From Vanilla planifolia (Eukaryota; Streptophyta; Magnoliopsida; Asparagales; Orchidaceae): a stretch of DNA of 64,000 bases. Every line of letters starts with the position of its first letter. Position 1 is the stretch's first letter. Under the pieces are notes generated by a model. The model was not told where the DNA came from, did no database searches, and was given only the letters and a program-made list of their open reading frames with translations. The translations under genes and the position numbers were made by a program. The stretch is from assembly GCA_023846275.1 (NCBI GenBank), contig CM043875.1:5468626-5532625 (forward strand). The letters are read 5' to 3'. Of this stretch, positions 53,582 to 64,000 are shown piece after piece.

Positions 53582-56500
53582 TTTCACCTCTCACCTTTGG
53601 CTAACCTAGATAGTACATGGTTGACCAAGGTATGTGATCATTATGTGCTAAATTCATCCATGCTATAATAGTTGATTTATTTAGATCATTTTTGTTTATG
53701 CTTAAGGTAAGGTTAACTAATTGAAGGCTAGGGTGACCATGTATACTTTATTTGATCCAACCAAGAGGAAGGAAGATCCTATGTGTCATGAAGTTACACA
53801 AATTAGGAAAGTAATGTGACTATTAGGATTATGAATGTGGAAATTTTAAATTATGCTTTTATTCTTGTAGTTAAGGAAGGGGATATGAAAGCTTGAAATC
53901 ATAATCATAATCATAACATGCATGTGGTGGTTCCATGTATGGAAAGCTTGAAATTGACCTTAATTAAGATTTGTGCGGTAATTTTCTTATAGTGTAAGAC
54001 AGAGCCATGTGGTTGAAATCCTAGCCAACTACCTTTATTGTGACACCTTGATTGGAGGGTGGTGTGGTTGGGTATTTAAGCCTTAGAGGATGCCCTCGGT
54101 TGAGTTTTTGTTAAACCCTAGCTATGACCTTAAGTAAGGAATGCAAACCCAAGACAAGGAGTAGGAGAAGAAAGCTTAGCCATGATTAGAAAGAAGTGGA
54201 GTTTATCTCATGGCCTAAACAAAGAATATGCTAATTCTTGGTGTAGTCCTCTACAAGGGTCAAGAGATAAGTTGAACCTTAAGACTTTATACCTAAATAT
54301 AGATAAATCTAGGTTAAATAAACTGGTTTTCTTATTTAATTTACATGTAAAGATGTTGATAATAGATAAATCCCTTCTTATGAACTCTATGATAAGAAGA
54401 ATAAAGGCTAAACTTATACTTTTTAGAATTGTTTAGAGCATGCTTTAGTCAATTCTTTGAATAATCTTCTTATGAAGTATTGCTAAAACCATGAATATTT
54501 AACATGTTGCCTTACCTAAGAGGATGATATTAGGGTTTTATTCTTATTTGCTTGATAATGCTAAGATTTAGCATTGATTTAAGAATTCCATGCAAAATTA
54601 TAAAAATTAAATTATTTATGTTAATAAACTCTTTTCCCAAGAATGTCATGCTTCTAATTTTAATGCTAGCATGAAATTGATAAATCAAATTTGTTGTTTT
54701 GCTTGATAATTAAGAATTTAATCCATGCTATTAAAAAGATAATCTTGATCTTGGAAGAGTTTAGTTGTGATGATTCTTGAACTAAAATTTGATGTGAATT
54801 AGTCTTTACTTCTTACCAAATGTTGATAAGACTCAAGCTATGTGAATTTATTGCTATGCTCACATGTGGTTAAACCTTGAAATTGTGTTATATTTTGTCA
54901 TGCTTTATTGAGAACTTTTTGTTTAGGCATGATGGATATCAAAACTTTAATATGAGATCTTAACATTATGAGAATCAATGATTACACATGAAACCATGAT
55001 AAAAAAGTTGAGAACTAGCTAATTATGCAACTTAACCTAGATTTGGGTATGGACATTAGGATAAAAACTTAAAACTTAGCCAAACCTTAAGGACTCCTTA
55101 TGGCCAAGCATTTCTATGTCTCAAATTTTCTTGGGTAGCTAGTAATATGGCTTGGTTAAGCCATGGGAGGCTCAGTTTAGTCATTAAATGGACCTAAATG
55201 GCATCTATGATGAGAAGTAGCCCTCAGTGTCTAGTTGATGAACCTAAAAGAGCTTGGTTTGGACCTTATTAAGACCCTAGATAAAGTATAAGGTTCAGTG
55301 AATGCTCATTTTAAACTTTATCGACGACTTAAATAAAATCTAAGGTTTTGTAAGATCTCGATTTGGATATCATGAGGACCTTGGATAAAGTTTAGGAGTT
55401 GATTGAAATTTTTATTTGGATCCTATAAATTACCTTAAGAAAAAGTTTTAAAAGAAACCCTGGATTACCTAGATGAATAATCTAGAGTTTAAATGAAACT
55501 TTGATATAATCTAAATAGTATAATAAGATTGATGGAGACTTTAAAGTACTAAACAAGGTATTAAGGTTTTTGAGGTAACCTTAAGGTACCTTGATTAAGG
55601 TCTAGAAATGGACCAAACCATTGGCACTTCGAAAGCCTTATACATGCTATGGTTAAAATCTTAGGATAAAGAATATGCTTAAGGGTAAAGCTAAGGATGT
55701 TGACTTGAGTAGGGGTTCAAGGGTAGCTTTGTTAAGCAATGTGGTCATAAGTAAGATCATTAATTTCATTAATGACAAATACTAAGTTCTATGGTTGATG
55801 CTTAGATAAGTTAAGATACCTTAAGTGATTGAATTATGGTTCAATGAAAATCTTAAAGTATCCTAAATAGATGGATTAAGGATCAAAGGAAATCTTAAGA
55901 TATCTCAGATAATAGATGGGACCTAGATAAAGAGTTAACAATTCTGAAGAAACCTTAACAATGCCTAGATAATGATGGGTTGGATGAATAATAATCTATT
56001 AAGTGATAAGAACTTGATAAAGATGATATTGTGGATATAATATACCATTGGTCTAAACCCCTAAGCTAGAGTTTGGTAGGTTGATTATTAAGACTCTTAA
56101 TAAATAAGTCCCATGAATGGACAATTTGCAATTGAGCCCCAAGAGGGAATAGTTTATTTAGCCCCATAAGGGGACAATTTTTATTAAGCCTTATAAGTGA
56201 ATGATTCTCATTGATCTCCATAAGGGGTCATTATCATGTTGAGCCTCATGGGGGGGAAGAGGAGGGAAGATCATGGAACATCAAGTTCTGTATGGGAACA
56301 ATAGATGTGCTTGTGTATGGTGAAGAGTGTATACATGTTATTGACTAATTGAGTCTTATGATTTAGTTCCACTTTGTTGGGTGTGTCTAATCATGCTATA
56401 TGACACAAGTGTCAGACATCGAGCTATGGTTTTCAAAAACTTGGAGGGAGCTCTAAATTAATGACGAAACATTAAGTAGTAGTCTAGTTTTATACTTGAT

Positions 56501-57148
56501 GTTCTAGCACATATTTGCATGATATCTTTGATCATGATATTGGTTTTATATTTCTAATATTAAGCTTTGACTCACTATCTCTTATTTTTATATATAGGAT
56601 CAAGAAGACAAGAGCTTCAGAGCCAAAAATTAGGGTCATTTGGTTGATCATCTAGCAACTCATTAATTTTATTTGCATTTTGCTTAGTGATAGTGATGTT
56701 GATCTTACGATTTTATAATATAATATGATGGACTTTGGATTGTATCAAATTTTATTATGAAACTCTTATAGTCCATCTTATACTGTCTCTTATAATGGAA
56801 ATTAGATTTTTGGATATTACAAGCTTGATGATTTTGAGCATGTGAATTGTATGATTTATTTTTCATGTTGTTGCACTTTAATGTACATGTTAGTATATGT
56901 TGGTTAGTTATCCTAGCTTAGGATGAACCAACCCCTAATCAATTAGGCAATTATTTCATAAAGAGGCAAGGTTCATTGTGGGCGACACACCACAAGTATA
57001 ATTATCAAATTGAGATACCACCATGGCTCCGAGTTTGAATATTAAGCTTGATGAGTGCAAGGGTGGCAAGTTAAGAACATTGACTAGTATATGGGTTTAT
57101 TGTACCTAGGGACTTATATAAAAAAGTTTGCCCAAAATTGAGGTGACA
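53582..57148 (+). mobile_element. Solo LTR inserted between repeats A and B
   Basis: The ends are inverted: TTTCACCTC at 53582 (from TGTCACCTC) and GAGGTGACA at 57148. A promoter-like TATTTAAG with AAACCCTA downstream (about 54074-54120) marks the transcribed start. Inside are a degenerate ~50-bp repeat field (about 55250-55960) and a 27-bp minisatellite (56107-56255). The related minus-strand LTR is at 25829-30096. Outside, repeat copies A and B, adjacent elsewhere (58385/58390), are separated only by this 3567-bp segment, which independently fixes both ends. Flanking 5-mers GACAA and AAAAA are diverged. The frame at 54182-54436 lies inside it and is not a gene. Confidence 0.7.
56107..56255. 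repeat. 27-bp minisatellite with palindromic core
   Basis: About six units of 26-28 bp. The best is AGCCCCATAAGGGGACAATT at 56160; others start near 56134, 56187, 56213 and 56241. The core CCCCATAAGGGG is nearly self-complementary. The array lies in the LTR at 53.6-57.1 kb. Confidence 0.75.
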
Positions 57149-58707
57149 AAAAAGAATAAAAGTAAAAAGGAAAGTGCATGAATTTTCTCAAGTGCTCAAA
57201 ATAAAATCTTGATGAATATAGTTAAAATGTAATGTGAATTATACAAGAAATGAAAAAAGAAAATAAAAGAAAAAATGTTATGAAAGAATCCTCTTAGAGT
57301 CATTATGTAAATAAACTAATTAATTATGTTGTAAATTTATTATTTTAATAAATTTCTTAGTTATTACTATGATGATATAAGCCTCTACATCGTATGACAT
57401 CATTTGCATATATTTTAATTTCATGATAGCTTCTTATTATTATTGATGTATATATATATATATCTAAAAAGCTATAACTAAAACATATGATAAGAAAGAA
57501 AGAAAAGAAATAAAGAAAGAGAATGAAGGAAAATTATTATTGCTTAATATTTGGTATATCATGATAAAAAAAAGATGAGATATAATATTTTTATTATGAT
57601 CTCATCTTACAACTACCCAATATGAGATAGATATAACCCTTATTATCATGGATACTCAGAGATGAGACCATGACATGAAAAAACTGTCATCTTTGTTAGC
57701 ACAAGATGTTGGTAATATGGGGTGACACATCTATGGTAGATAAGATTTCACCCCTGTTATTGTCGAAACTCAAAGATGGGAGCACAATATTACAAAGGTC
57801 ATTTCTTTGTTGACATAAGATGTTGACAATAGGGGGCGATGGCTCTATGATGATAATGGTATAATATAAGATCCCTAAGAAGCTGAGAAGTTGTGTTTGG
57901 GTTGCCATTATTGTTTTTGAACCATGCAATCATACAAGATGATCAACCTTACCATCTAGTATGATTAGTGCAACCAGGGCTGACAAAGGGTTATTGGCTT
58001 GATATAATGGATATAATAATTGTTTAGCTAAGAATCATACAAGCAAAATGTATTAATTAGAAAATATGGTTGTTTAAAGAAAGGTGTAATGGCAATCATC
58101 TATTTGATCCATTATCCAACCAATGATCACTAAACGTTGTTAAGTATGATGTGGCAATCAATTAAATAATGATAAGTTCAAGAGAAGTCTTAACAAAGAT
58201 TGGCCATCTGATCCCTCACTTTAACTATGTATTCTGGGGATCTTATCATATAATAGGGGACTATATTCTATAATCTAAAGATAGAAATATAGATCTTAAT
58301 TATTCTCACAAGATATTTGAAGATTGTTTGAAATAGTTTTTGTAAGTACTTTTACTATAGGAAGTAACACTGTGAAAAAAGATAGAATAAAAATTGAGAA
58401 AACAAGTGTATGAATTTACTTAAGAGCTAAAAAATAAATATGAACTAGTATTGATGAAATGTAATGTGAATAATATAAGAAATGAAAGAAAGATATAAGG
58501 AAAGAGAAAGACCATGGAAGAAACCTCTCAAATCTATCAAATAGGTAAATTAATTAACAATGATGTAAATGTATCTTTTTACAAAATTTATTGACTATTG
58601 TTATGAAATGCATGGCGATATAAGCATATACATGGCATGACATCATTTGTCTTTGTTTCTATTTCATGATGACATCTTATTACCATTGATGTATGTATGT
58701 ATGTATG

Positions 58708-58771
<64 letters not shown>

Positions 58772-59180
58772 TGTGTGTGTACTTATAATACAATAAATTA
58801 GAATATATGATAAGAAAGAAAAAAAAGAAAGAGAAAGAAATAAGTCTATTATGACCTAATGATCTAATAGACCTTGAGAATAAAAGAAAGATGAGATAAA
58901 ATATTTTTTCTATGACCTTATCTTATGATTACTTAATATAAGATAAACATCACCCTTGCTATCATGGATACTCAAAGATAGGAAAATAACATGATAAAGG
59001 CCCTATCTCTATTAACACAAGATATTGGAAATACTTCTTCATGATAGATGACATAAGGTTCATCCTTATTATCATACGTACTTAGAGATAAGGCTATGAT
59101 ATGATAGAGCCTTATCCACATCATAATAAAAGGTAATGGTTATGTGATGATGATGGTATGACAGGATCCCTAATAAGTAA
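57149..59180. repeat. Tandem duplication B1-A'-B2, ~1.24-kb unit
   Basis: B1 (57149-57884) and B2 (58386-59180) align along their length. Anchors: GACATCATTTG at about 57397 and 58639, TATGATAAGAAAGAAA near 57487 and 58807, ATCATGGATACTCA near 57647 and 58962. A' (57885-58385) sits between them and matches A at 53085. Each B holds a further ~120-bp internal repeat (TTATTATCATGGATACTCA type). The minus frame at 57696-57929 is within this array and is not a gene. Confidence 0.8.
58690..58780. repeat. (GTAT)n/(TA)n/(TG)n compound microsatellite
   Basis: About 90 bp of GTAT units, then TA, then TG dinucleotides. It lies in B2, where B1 has only a short TA run at the matching position (about 57449-57463). 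The repeat therefore expanded after the duplication. Confidence 0.95.
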
Positions 59181-59220
59181 AGATAATAATTATAAGAGAA
59201 AATAAGAGCTCAAAGAAAAA

Positions 59221-59838
59221 CATGACATCTTAGCCTCACTTTATTATGATATTATTCATTTAGATCATCTCATACTAATCTATGTAGATTTTATACTAAA
59301 AAATATCTCAATATCTTAAGATCATATTATCTTATATAAATACTAAAAATTATTCTCTAAATAACTAATATAAGATAATTCATCTTTGTATAATTTTACC
59401 TAGAATCTCACCAAGGCCATTTCTTATCCAATAATTCCCCTCTTAGAGCATCACTCGACATTCACTCATTGCCTTTTTCAATCTCAAGTGTTACAAGCCC
59501 ATCAACTTTCTCTTGATTTATCCTTGAATCATATTTGATTTATAGAGGGTGAACTTTGATATCAAATGTGACATTTGGTCATATTACATTGAGATATTAT
59601 TTATTTGAGTCATCTTATACCAATCCAAACAGCTTTGCTCTCAAAAGATGCTTTAGCATCTTAAACCATAGCATCTCATATAAATACTAAAATTATTTTA
59701 TCAATAGTAAATATGAGATAATTTATCATTGTACCTTTCCACCTAAGTGTCTACTGGAGCCAATCCTTGTCTAATGGTTTCTTTTTCGAGATATCACCCA
59801 ACATCCATTCCCTACTCTCTTTAATCCCTCGTGTGATA
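59221..59838 (-). mobile_element. TRIM element (miniature LTR retrotransposon) B
   Basis: LTRs at 59221-59495 (275 bp) and 59567-59838 (272 bp) flank a 71-bp core. They start (CA/TG)TGACAT and end GTGTTACA or GTGTGATA. On the minus strand the 5' LTR (right copy) is followed by a primer binding site (TTTGATATCAAAGTTC, 59551-59566). The core ends with a purine-rich AGAGAAAG before the 3' LTR. AAAAA flanks both sides (59216-59220 and 59839-59843), bounded by G outside, as a 5-bp target duplication. No coding capacity. Same family and architecture as the element at 45336-45957. It lies just beyond repeat B2. Confidence 0.88.
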
Positions 59839-59843
59839 AAAAA

Positions 59844-60466
59844 GAATAAGAAAAAATATTAAAATGAAAAATAAAAAAAACAAATTCAAATAAGAATAAA
59901 AATAAAAAAGTATGATATAATATGACTATTATATAATATTAGAATTATATGATGATTATATATATACCTGAGCTAGATGCATACAAGTATAGATGCTCTA
60001 ATAAAATATTTTTATTAGCAAATTATCATATATTGTTTTAATTATTACTCAATTTTATTTATCATCTATATTAGTACACTTTTATACTTGATGGAAGATG
60101 TTATGCTAAAATCTATTTTTGGTTCAAAGATAAAAGAGAAATGCTTAGATTCAAAAAACATATTTGTATAAGATCCTAATATATTATAGGATTAGACTAA
60201 GAAATTATAAGATCATTAAGTAAGTAAGAACTTTTTTAGAAACTAATAACTTGCAAAAACCTTTACAATAAGGAATCTTAACCAAAAGAAAGAGTGATTT
60301 AGTCACTCATATCCAACATACAAATGTTGAGAGAGAAGTGGCAAGATATACACAAGCAGAGTTCTTAGAATATAAACAAAGAAATTTACATTTTTACTTA
60401 TTCAAACAAGAGAATTTGATACAACGATTAAATTTTCTTGAAAGGAAAAATAAATGTTAGTAGGGT
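59844..60466. other. A+T-rich spacer
   Basis: Nothing recognisable between TRIM B and the solo LTR: short frames only and a few TA-rich stretches. Confidence 0.4.
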
Positions 60467-61449
60467 TAAACTATTACACCCCATTTTTCCTAGGCTGATT
60501 TTTGGCATACAATTTTTTTTTTTTTTTTTTTTTTATATAGACAGCTCAGATCGTCCCATACCAACCTGAGTAGCCTACGAAAACATAGGATATAACACAT
60601 CATTACACACCTACTTCCCTTAACAATGTGGATCCCATCTCCCGGGTACACCGTCAAATCAGGTTCATGACTCCTGAATTAACAGATGGACTCGCGCAAT
60701 GTTACTCCTACTAGACCCAATACTCCTAACCCCTACGGGTAGGAGAACCGGTCTATTAGAAGTCTGAACCCCCATGGTTAAGTTCCATAGTCATGTAATG
60801 ACCTCACCATCAAACAAAAGATATATAACATCCTCAGATAAAATATGGCACTCCACACACCATACTCCAAGACAATAAGGTAGGGTAGTAAATGGAAACT
60901 ACATTACAGGAATAAGACCAAGTCCAACAAGTGCAATATTATCCAACCAGAAACATAAGTCAGAATTTCCCTCACATATTACATGACATATGAGAATAAT
61001 AACCTCATTAAATACATCTAACAGCAACAATCAACTAACCAGAATATCTCAGACAATCACAAGTCAGATATCCTCCACAATCCTGCTGACTACGATCCTA
61101 CCTAATCTGGTAGCGTCAAGTCTGCCGAGCCACTGAAAATATATAATACAGGAATGAGCTACGCCCAGTAGGAAAGACAGCTAGTAAAACTCACATGCAA
61201 GAGAAGGATAATAGCAAAAATATAGGAATACAGCATAACAATGTATGGTGGATAGGCACTCTCAGTCCCAGACTCCGACCAACCACAGTCACCCCTAGTC
61301 ACACCAGAGTAGCTCTCCTCTGGGCTTCCAGGTAGCATGCCAGTGGGAACGCCCATCTCGAAACACGCATGGCGCCTAAGCACCCGACACCGCAGCGTCT
61401 CTCGTCAATCAATCTCCTGGAGACTATAGACAGATCCAGTCACAAAATC

Positions 61450-61560
61450 TCTAGCCAACGTGAGACACCCCTGCCACCCTAAGGCGCGCAGGCCTACACA
61501 CTTGGCTAGCCACTGCGAGACACCCCTGCCACCCTCAGGCGCGCAGGCCTACACACATGG
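61450..61560. repeat. 55-bp tandem repeat in LTR (2 copies)
   Basis: The segment CTAGCCA, then GAGACACCCCTGCCACCCT, then GCGCGCAGGCCTACACAC is repeated once with period 55 bp (GAGACA at 61462 and 61517). The copies differ at very few positions. Confidence 0.9.
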
Positions 61561-62184
61561 ACCAGGAGAGATCGACTCAGCCACCGTCCCAAAGAGTCCT
61601 CTACCAACAACTTCCATAGAAGCTCACGCCCCTACAGTCATTGCCAATCTCTAACTCCAAGATCCGGCAACATGTATCCAGGTACAACAAGGCGCATACC
61701 AGTCACATGTATACTGTGGAAGCTAAGTCTGAACCGCACAGTTACCTACCACAACTACCCTAAAACATCATATAGGGTCTATAGTAGTCCGGTCCAGTAT
61801 GCCAATCCATAAAATATGCCAACACTGAGTAAACTGACTCAATCCATGCCGTTGCCATCAAGCAACACAACTGTCAATTACTGACTGTTCTGGTAGCATC
61901 CATGTACCATACTTCTGTCTGACTGTTTCCAGCTGTACTGTCATCACTGATAACATTTTTCCCCACTTCAGGAAATTTTTAAATCCCAATTTCAATTTCC
62001 GCCCTTTATCCATTTTCCGAAATTCGAAATAAATTTCCGAATTTAAATTCCACATATATCCTTTTTCCAAAAATTCTGATTAATTTCCGAATTAAATTTT
62101 TCGCTTATCCTTTTTATTTCCGAAAATTCGGATTAATAATAAATTTCCGAATTTTCCTTCCGCTTCTCTCTCCTCCGCGCCGCG

Positions 62185-62416
62185 CCGTTCGTCCGCGCCG
62201 ACTCCCGCTGAGCCGGTTTTCGCTGCCGGTTCGGCTTTCGCGCCGTTCGTCCGCGCCGACTCCCGCTGAACCGGTTTTCGCTGCCGGTTCGGCTTTCGCG
62301 CCGTTCGTCCGCGCCGAATCCCGCGGAACCGGTTTTCGCTGCCGGTTCGGCTTTCGCGCCGTTCGTCCGCGCCGAATTCCGCTGAACCGGTTTTCGCTGC
62401 CGGTTCGGAACTCTCG
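62185..62416. repeat. 58-bp G+C-rich minisatellite in LTR (4 copies)
   Basis: Four units with exact 58-bp period (CCGTTCGTCCGCGCCGA at 62185, 62243, 62301, 62359). The last is cut short after CCGGTTCGG. Units differ by single bases (GACTC/GAATC/GAATTC; GCTGAG/GCTGAA/GCGGAA). The overlapping Arg/Gly/Ala-rich open frames result from the repeat. Confidence 0.95.
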
Positions 62417-63041
62417 CGCTGAACCGCGACACCGCCGAACCAATTTCTTATTAATCCGTTAATTGGATTATTTTAATTACTAATAAAATAGCATAAATAC
62501 CATTAATTACTTAATTAAATTTGTAATTATCTAAACCCTTCTCCTTTCTCGGTCCGAAGCCCGCGAAGCCCTAGCCGCCGCCATCGCCGACCATTACGAT
62601 CCTTCCGTCGATTTCCGGCGACTGCGAACAAGGAGAACAATTTCCTAACATGCTCCTAAGCATCAATAAATTTTTTTTTCGGCGAAATGGGAATTTTTCC
62701 AGGAAATTCCGAAATTTGCAAAAGACACAAATTAGCATTCAATTAAATCCGATTTTCATCCACATGCTTGTTTTCATTAAGCAAAGTATTTCATGCTTTT
62801 AATTTTCTACTAAATCACTAATTTAAACTGAATTTCCTACCTCAACGACGCCGGCGACGGTGAACTTCGTCCGCAGCTCGCCGCAGCTCCTCGCCGAACG
62901 AATCCGGTATGAATTGACTCTCCTCGTTCCCGTGGATCTCCAGGCACAAAAAGCCCCTTGCCAGGCCGCCGGAATCACGCGCTGTACGCCGGAAAAACTC
63001 TCTCTATCGGTCGGCCGAACGAACCCTAATCGTTTCGCGAG

Positions 63042-63050
63042 GGTTTTATA
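63042..63050 (-). promoter_or_regulatory. TATA box of the solo LTR
   Basis: TATAAAACC on the minus strand, followed about 30 bp on by a G+C-rich leader. Transcription would start near 63015 and run toward lower coordinates. Confidence 0.6.
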
Positions 63051-63058
63051 TTTCTAGC

Positions 63059-63158
63059 CGACACGGTGAAACCCATTACGCGCCGTTGACACGCTTTCGA
63101 CACGGTAAGCACCCGATACGCGCTGTCGACACGCTATCGACACGGTAAGCACCCGATC
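63059..63158. repeat. ~40-bp tandem repeat in LTR U3 (3 copies)
   Basis: CGACACGGT(A/G)A(A/G) starts units at 63059, 63098 and 63138, each containing ACGCG or GTCGACACGCT. They lie directly upstream of the TATA box in the LTR's transcriptional direction, the position of promoter-enhancer repeats in U3. Confidence 0.85.
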
Positions 63159-63526
63159 AGCCGGTTCAATCCCAACCGTCGATCACGACCGTCCGATCCG
63201 CTTATCAGAACGCACGCGCAAACTCACTCGGCGAACCGTCTCCGCCTCCGCTGAACCGTTCCGGTCCGGTTCACGCGCGGTAAAAACCAATTTCCGGTTT
63301 AATTTAAATGGATTTTCGAATTTCTAAAAATCCAATAAATCTAATTAAACAGGGAAAATTACTTAAAATTCACCTCGGTGCTCCGAAAAATCCCTAGAAA
63401 TTTCAGAAATTCCAATAGCCTCTGATTGAGCTCCTGGCTCATCCTACTGTCGATCTGAAATCATCCAAGCCAAAAATTAATTTATTAAAGATTAACATAA
63501 AACTTTTTACTGGGTATAACATAAAC

Positions 63527-64000
63527 ACTTTTCAAGTGATTTGATGCTCTTGTAGATGATAGAGAATGGGTTAAGTTCTCTTATTTTGAGCCTCTCACTA
63601 GCCTTCCTAATGCATCTTCAATTACACCATCAAATTGATCACACATAACACATTTATATTAATCAAGCTCAACAACACATCTTTACTTTATTCAAAATTT
63701 TATACCTTATAATATGGTATCTCTATATATAAAAAATGTAAGGTTATAATGATAATTTGCTATCCTAAGAATACATAAAGATGCTTAGAAATTAAAAGAG
63801 CCATATTTTCAAATTCTAAAGGACATTTTAAGAATTCTAAAATTCATTACAAAATTTTAAAAATTAAACTTTGAATTCTACTAAAATAATGCATTAAAAA
63901 ATTATATAATTGATTACAATAAGCAATTCCTAAATGGCATGTGGCAATTCGTAAAGAGTAAGACAACAAGAGGTGAAATCAAGGTAGCGCGAGCATAGAA
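63527..64000. other. A+T-rich flank, no feature seen
   Basis: Short frames only. No exon, repeat unit or element end recognised before the window edge. Confidence 0.4.

Larger units (their letters stand above)
60472..63521 (-). mobile_element. Solo LTR with perfect target-site duplication
   Basis: A 3050-bp LTR. The minus strand begins TGTTATACCCAGT (63521) and ends GGGGTGTAATA (60472), the final CA changed to TA. It is flanked by an exact 5-bp duplication TAAAC (60467-60471 and 63522-63526). On the minus strand a TATA box (TATAAAACC, 63042-63050) lies about 475 bp in, and an A22 tract (T run 60513-60534) near the 3' end. The termini and A tract resemble the long LTRs of plant Ty3/gypsy chromoviruses (Tekay/Del type); that lineage is inference. 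No internal domain or second LTR flanks it, so the element was reduced by LTR-LTR recombination. G+C- and CpG-rich blocks remain, which suggests a young insertion. The minus frames at 61159-61383, 61858-62443 and the plus frames at 61460 and 62860 are not genes. Confidence 0.88.

Noticed and set aside
56800-56823. GGATATTACA as the 3' end of the 53.6 kb LTR
   Set aside because: Homology with the minus-strand relative and the A/B repeat boundary both place the end about 325 bp further, at GAGGTGACA (57148).
61460-61654. Plus-strand Pro/His-rich frame
   Set aside because: It comes from the 55-bp tandem repeat of the LTR, on the strand opposite to the LTR's transcription.
62114-62443. Two overlapping Arg/Gly/Ala-rich open frames of about 100 codons on the minus strand
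   Set aside because: They are the translation of the four 58-bp G+C-rich repeats inside the solo LTR. Frames stay open only because 58 bp units lack stops.

Overview
The window looks like nuclear DNA of a flowering plant with a large, repeat-rich genome. It is strongly A+T rich (judged by eye, not computed). Its genes have plant-type exons and long introns, and most of the rest is decayed plant retrotransposons. There are no operons and no bacterial features. The species cannot be fixed from sequence alone.

Layout. 1-9.7 kb: a LINE 3' end at the left edge and a decayed L1-type LINE on the minus strand, with reverse-transcriptase and endonuclease remnants and the endonuclease part tandemly duplicated. 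9.75-17.34 kb: the 5' part of a split minus-strand gene. Its three exons join in frame and resemble plant NUP50/RanBP1-domain nucleoporin-like proteins. The 6.5 kb second intron holds a second LINE fragment, and the gene runs toward or past the left edge. 17.5-25.8 kb: A+T-rich DNA with a (CA)n tract and an LTR-element leader with a primer binding site. 25.8-37.1 kb: a long minus-strand LTR, a broken Ty3/gypsy integrase, and a short element with two divergent LTRs placed against that integrase. 37.76-38.26 kb: the only intact gene, a single-exon membrane-anchored LysM protein with its own TATA box in a G+C-rich island. 38.8-48 kb: a TRIM-like fragment, a probable solo LTR, a complete TRIM element, and a gypsy gag remnant with polypurine tract and LTR start. 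53-59.2 kb: a tandem duplication split by a 3.57 kb LTR. 59.22-59.84 kb: a second complete TRIM. 60.47-63.52 kb: a solo LTR with a perfect 5-bp target duplication and several minisatellites.

Functionally there are two host genes: a probable nuclear-transport protein (partial) and a small LysM protein. Nothing suggests that they work together. The rest records several rounds of retrotransposon insertion, nesting, solo-LTR formation and decay. I found no tRNA or rRNA gene, no CRISPR array and no previously undescribed system. The most informative structures are the two TRIM elements, the LTR that splits a tandem repeat and so leaves an internal empty-site control, and the split gene.
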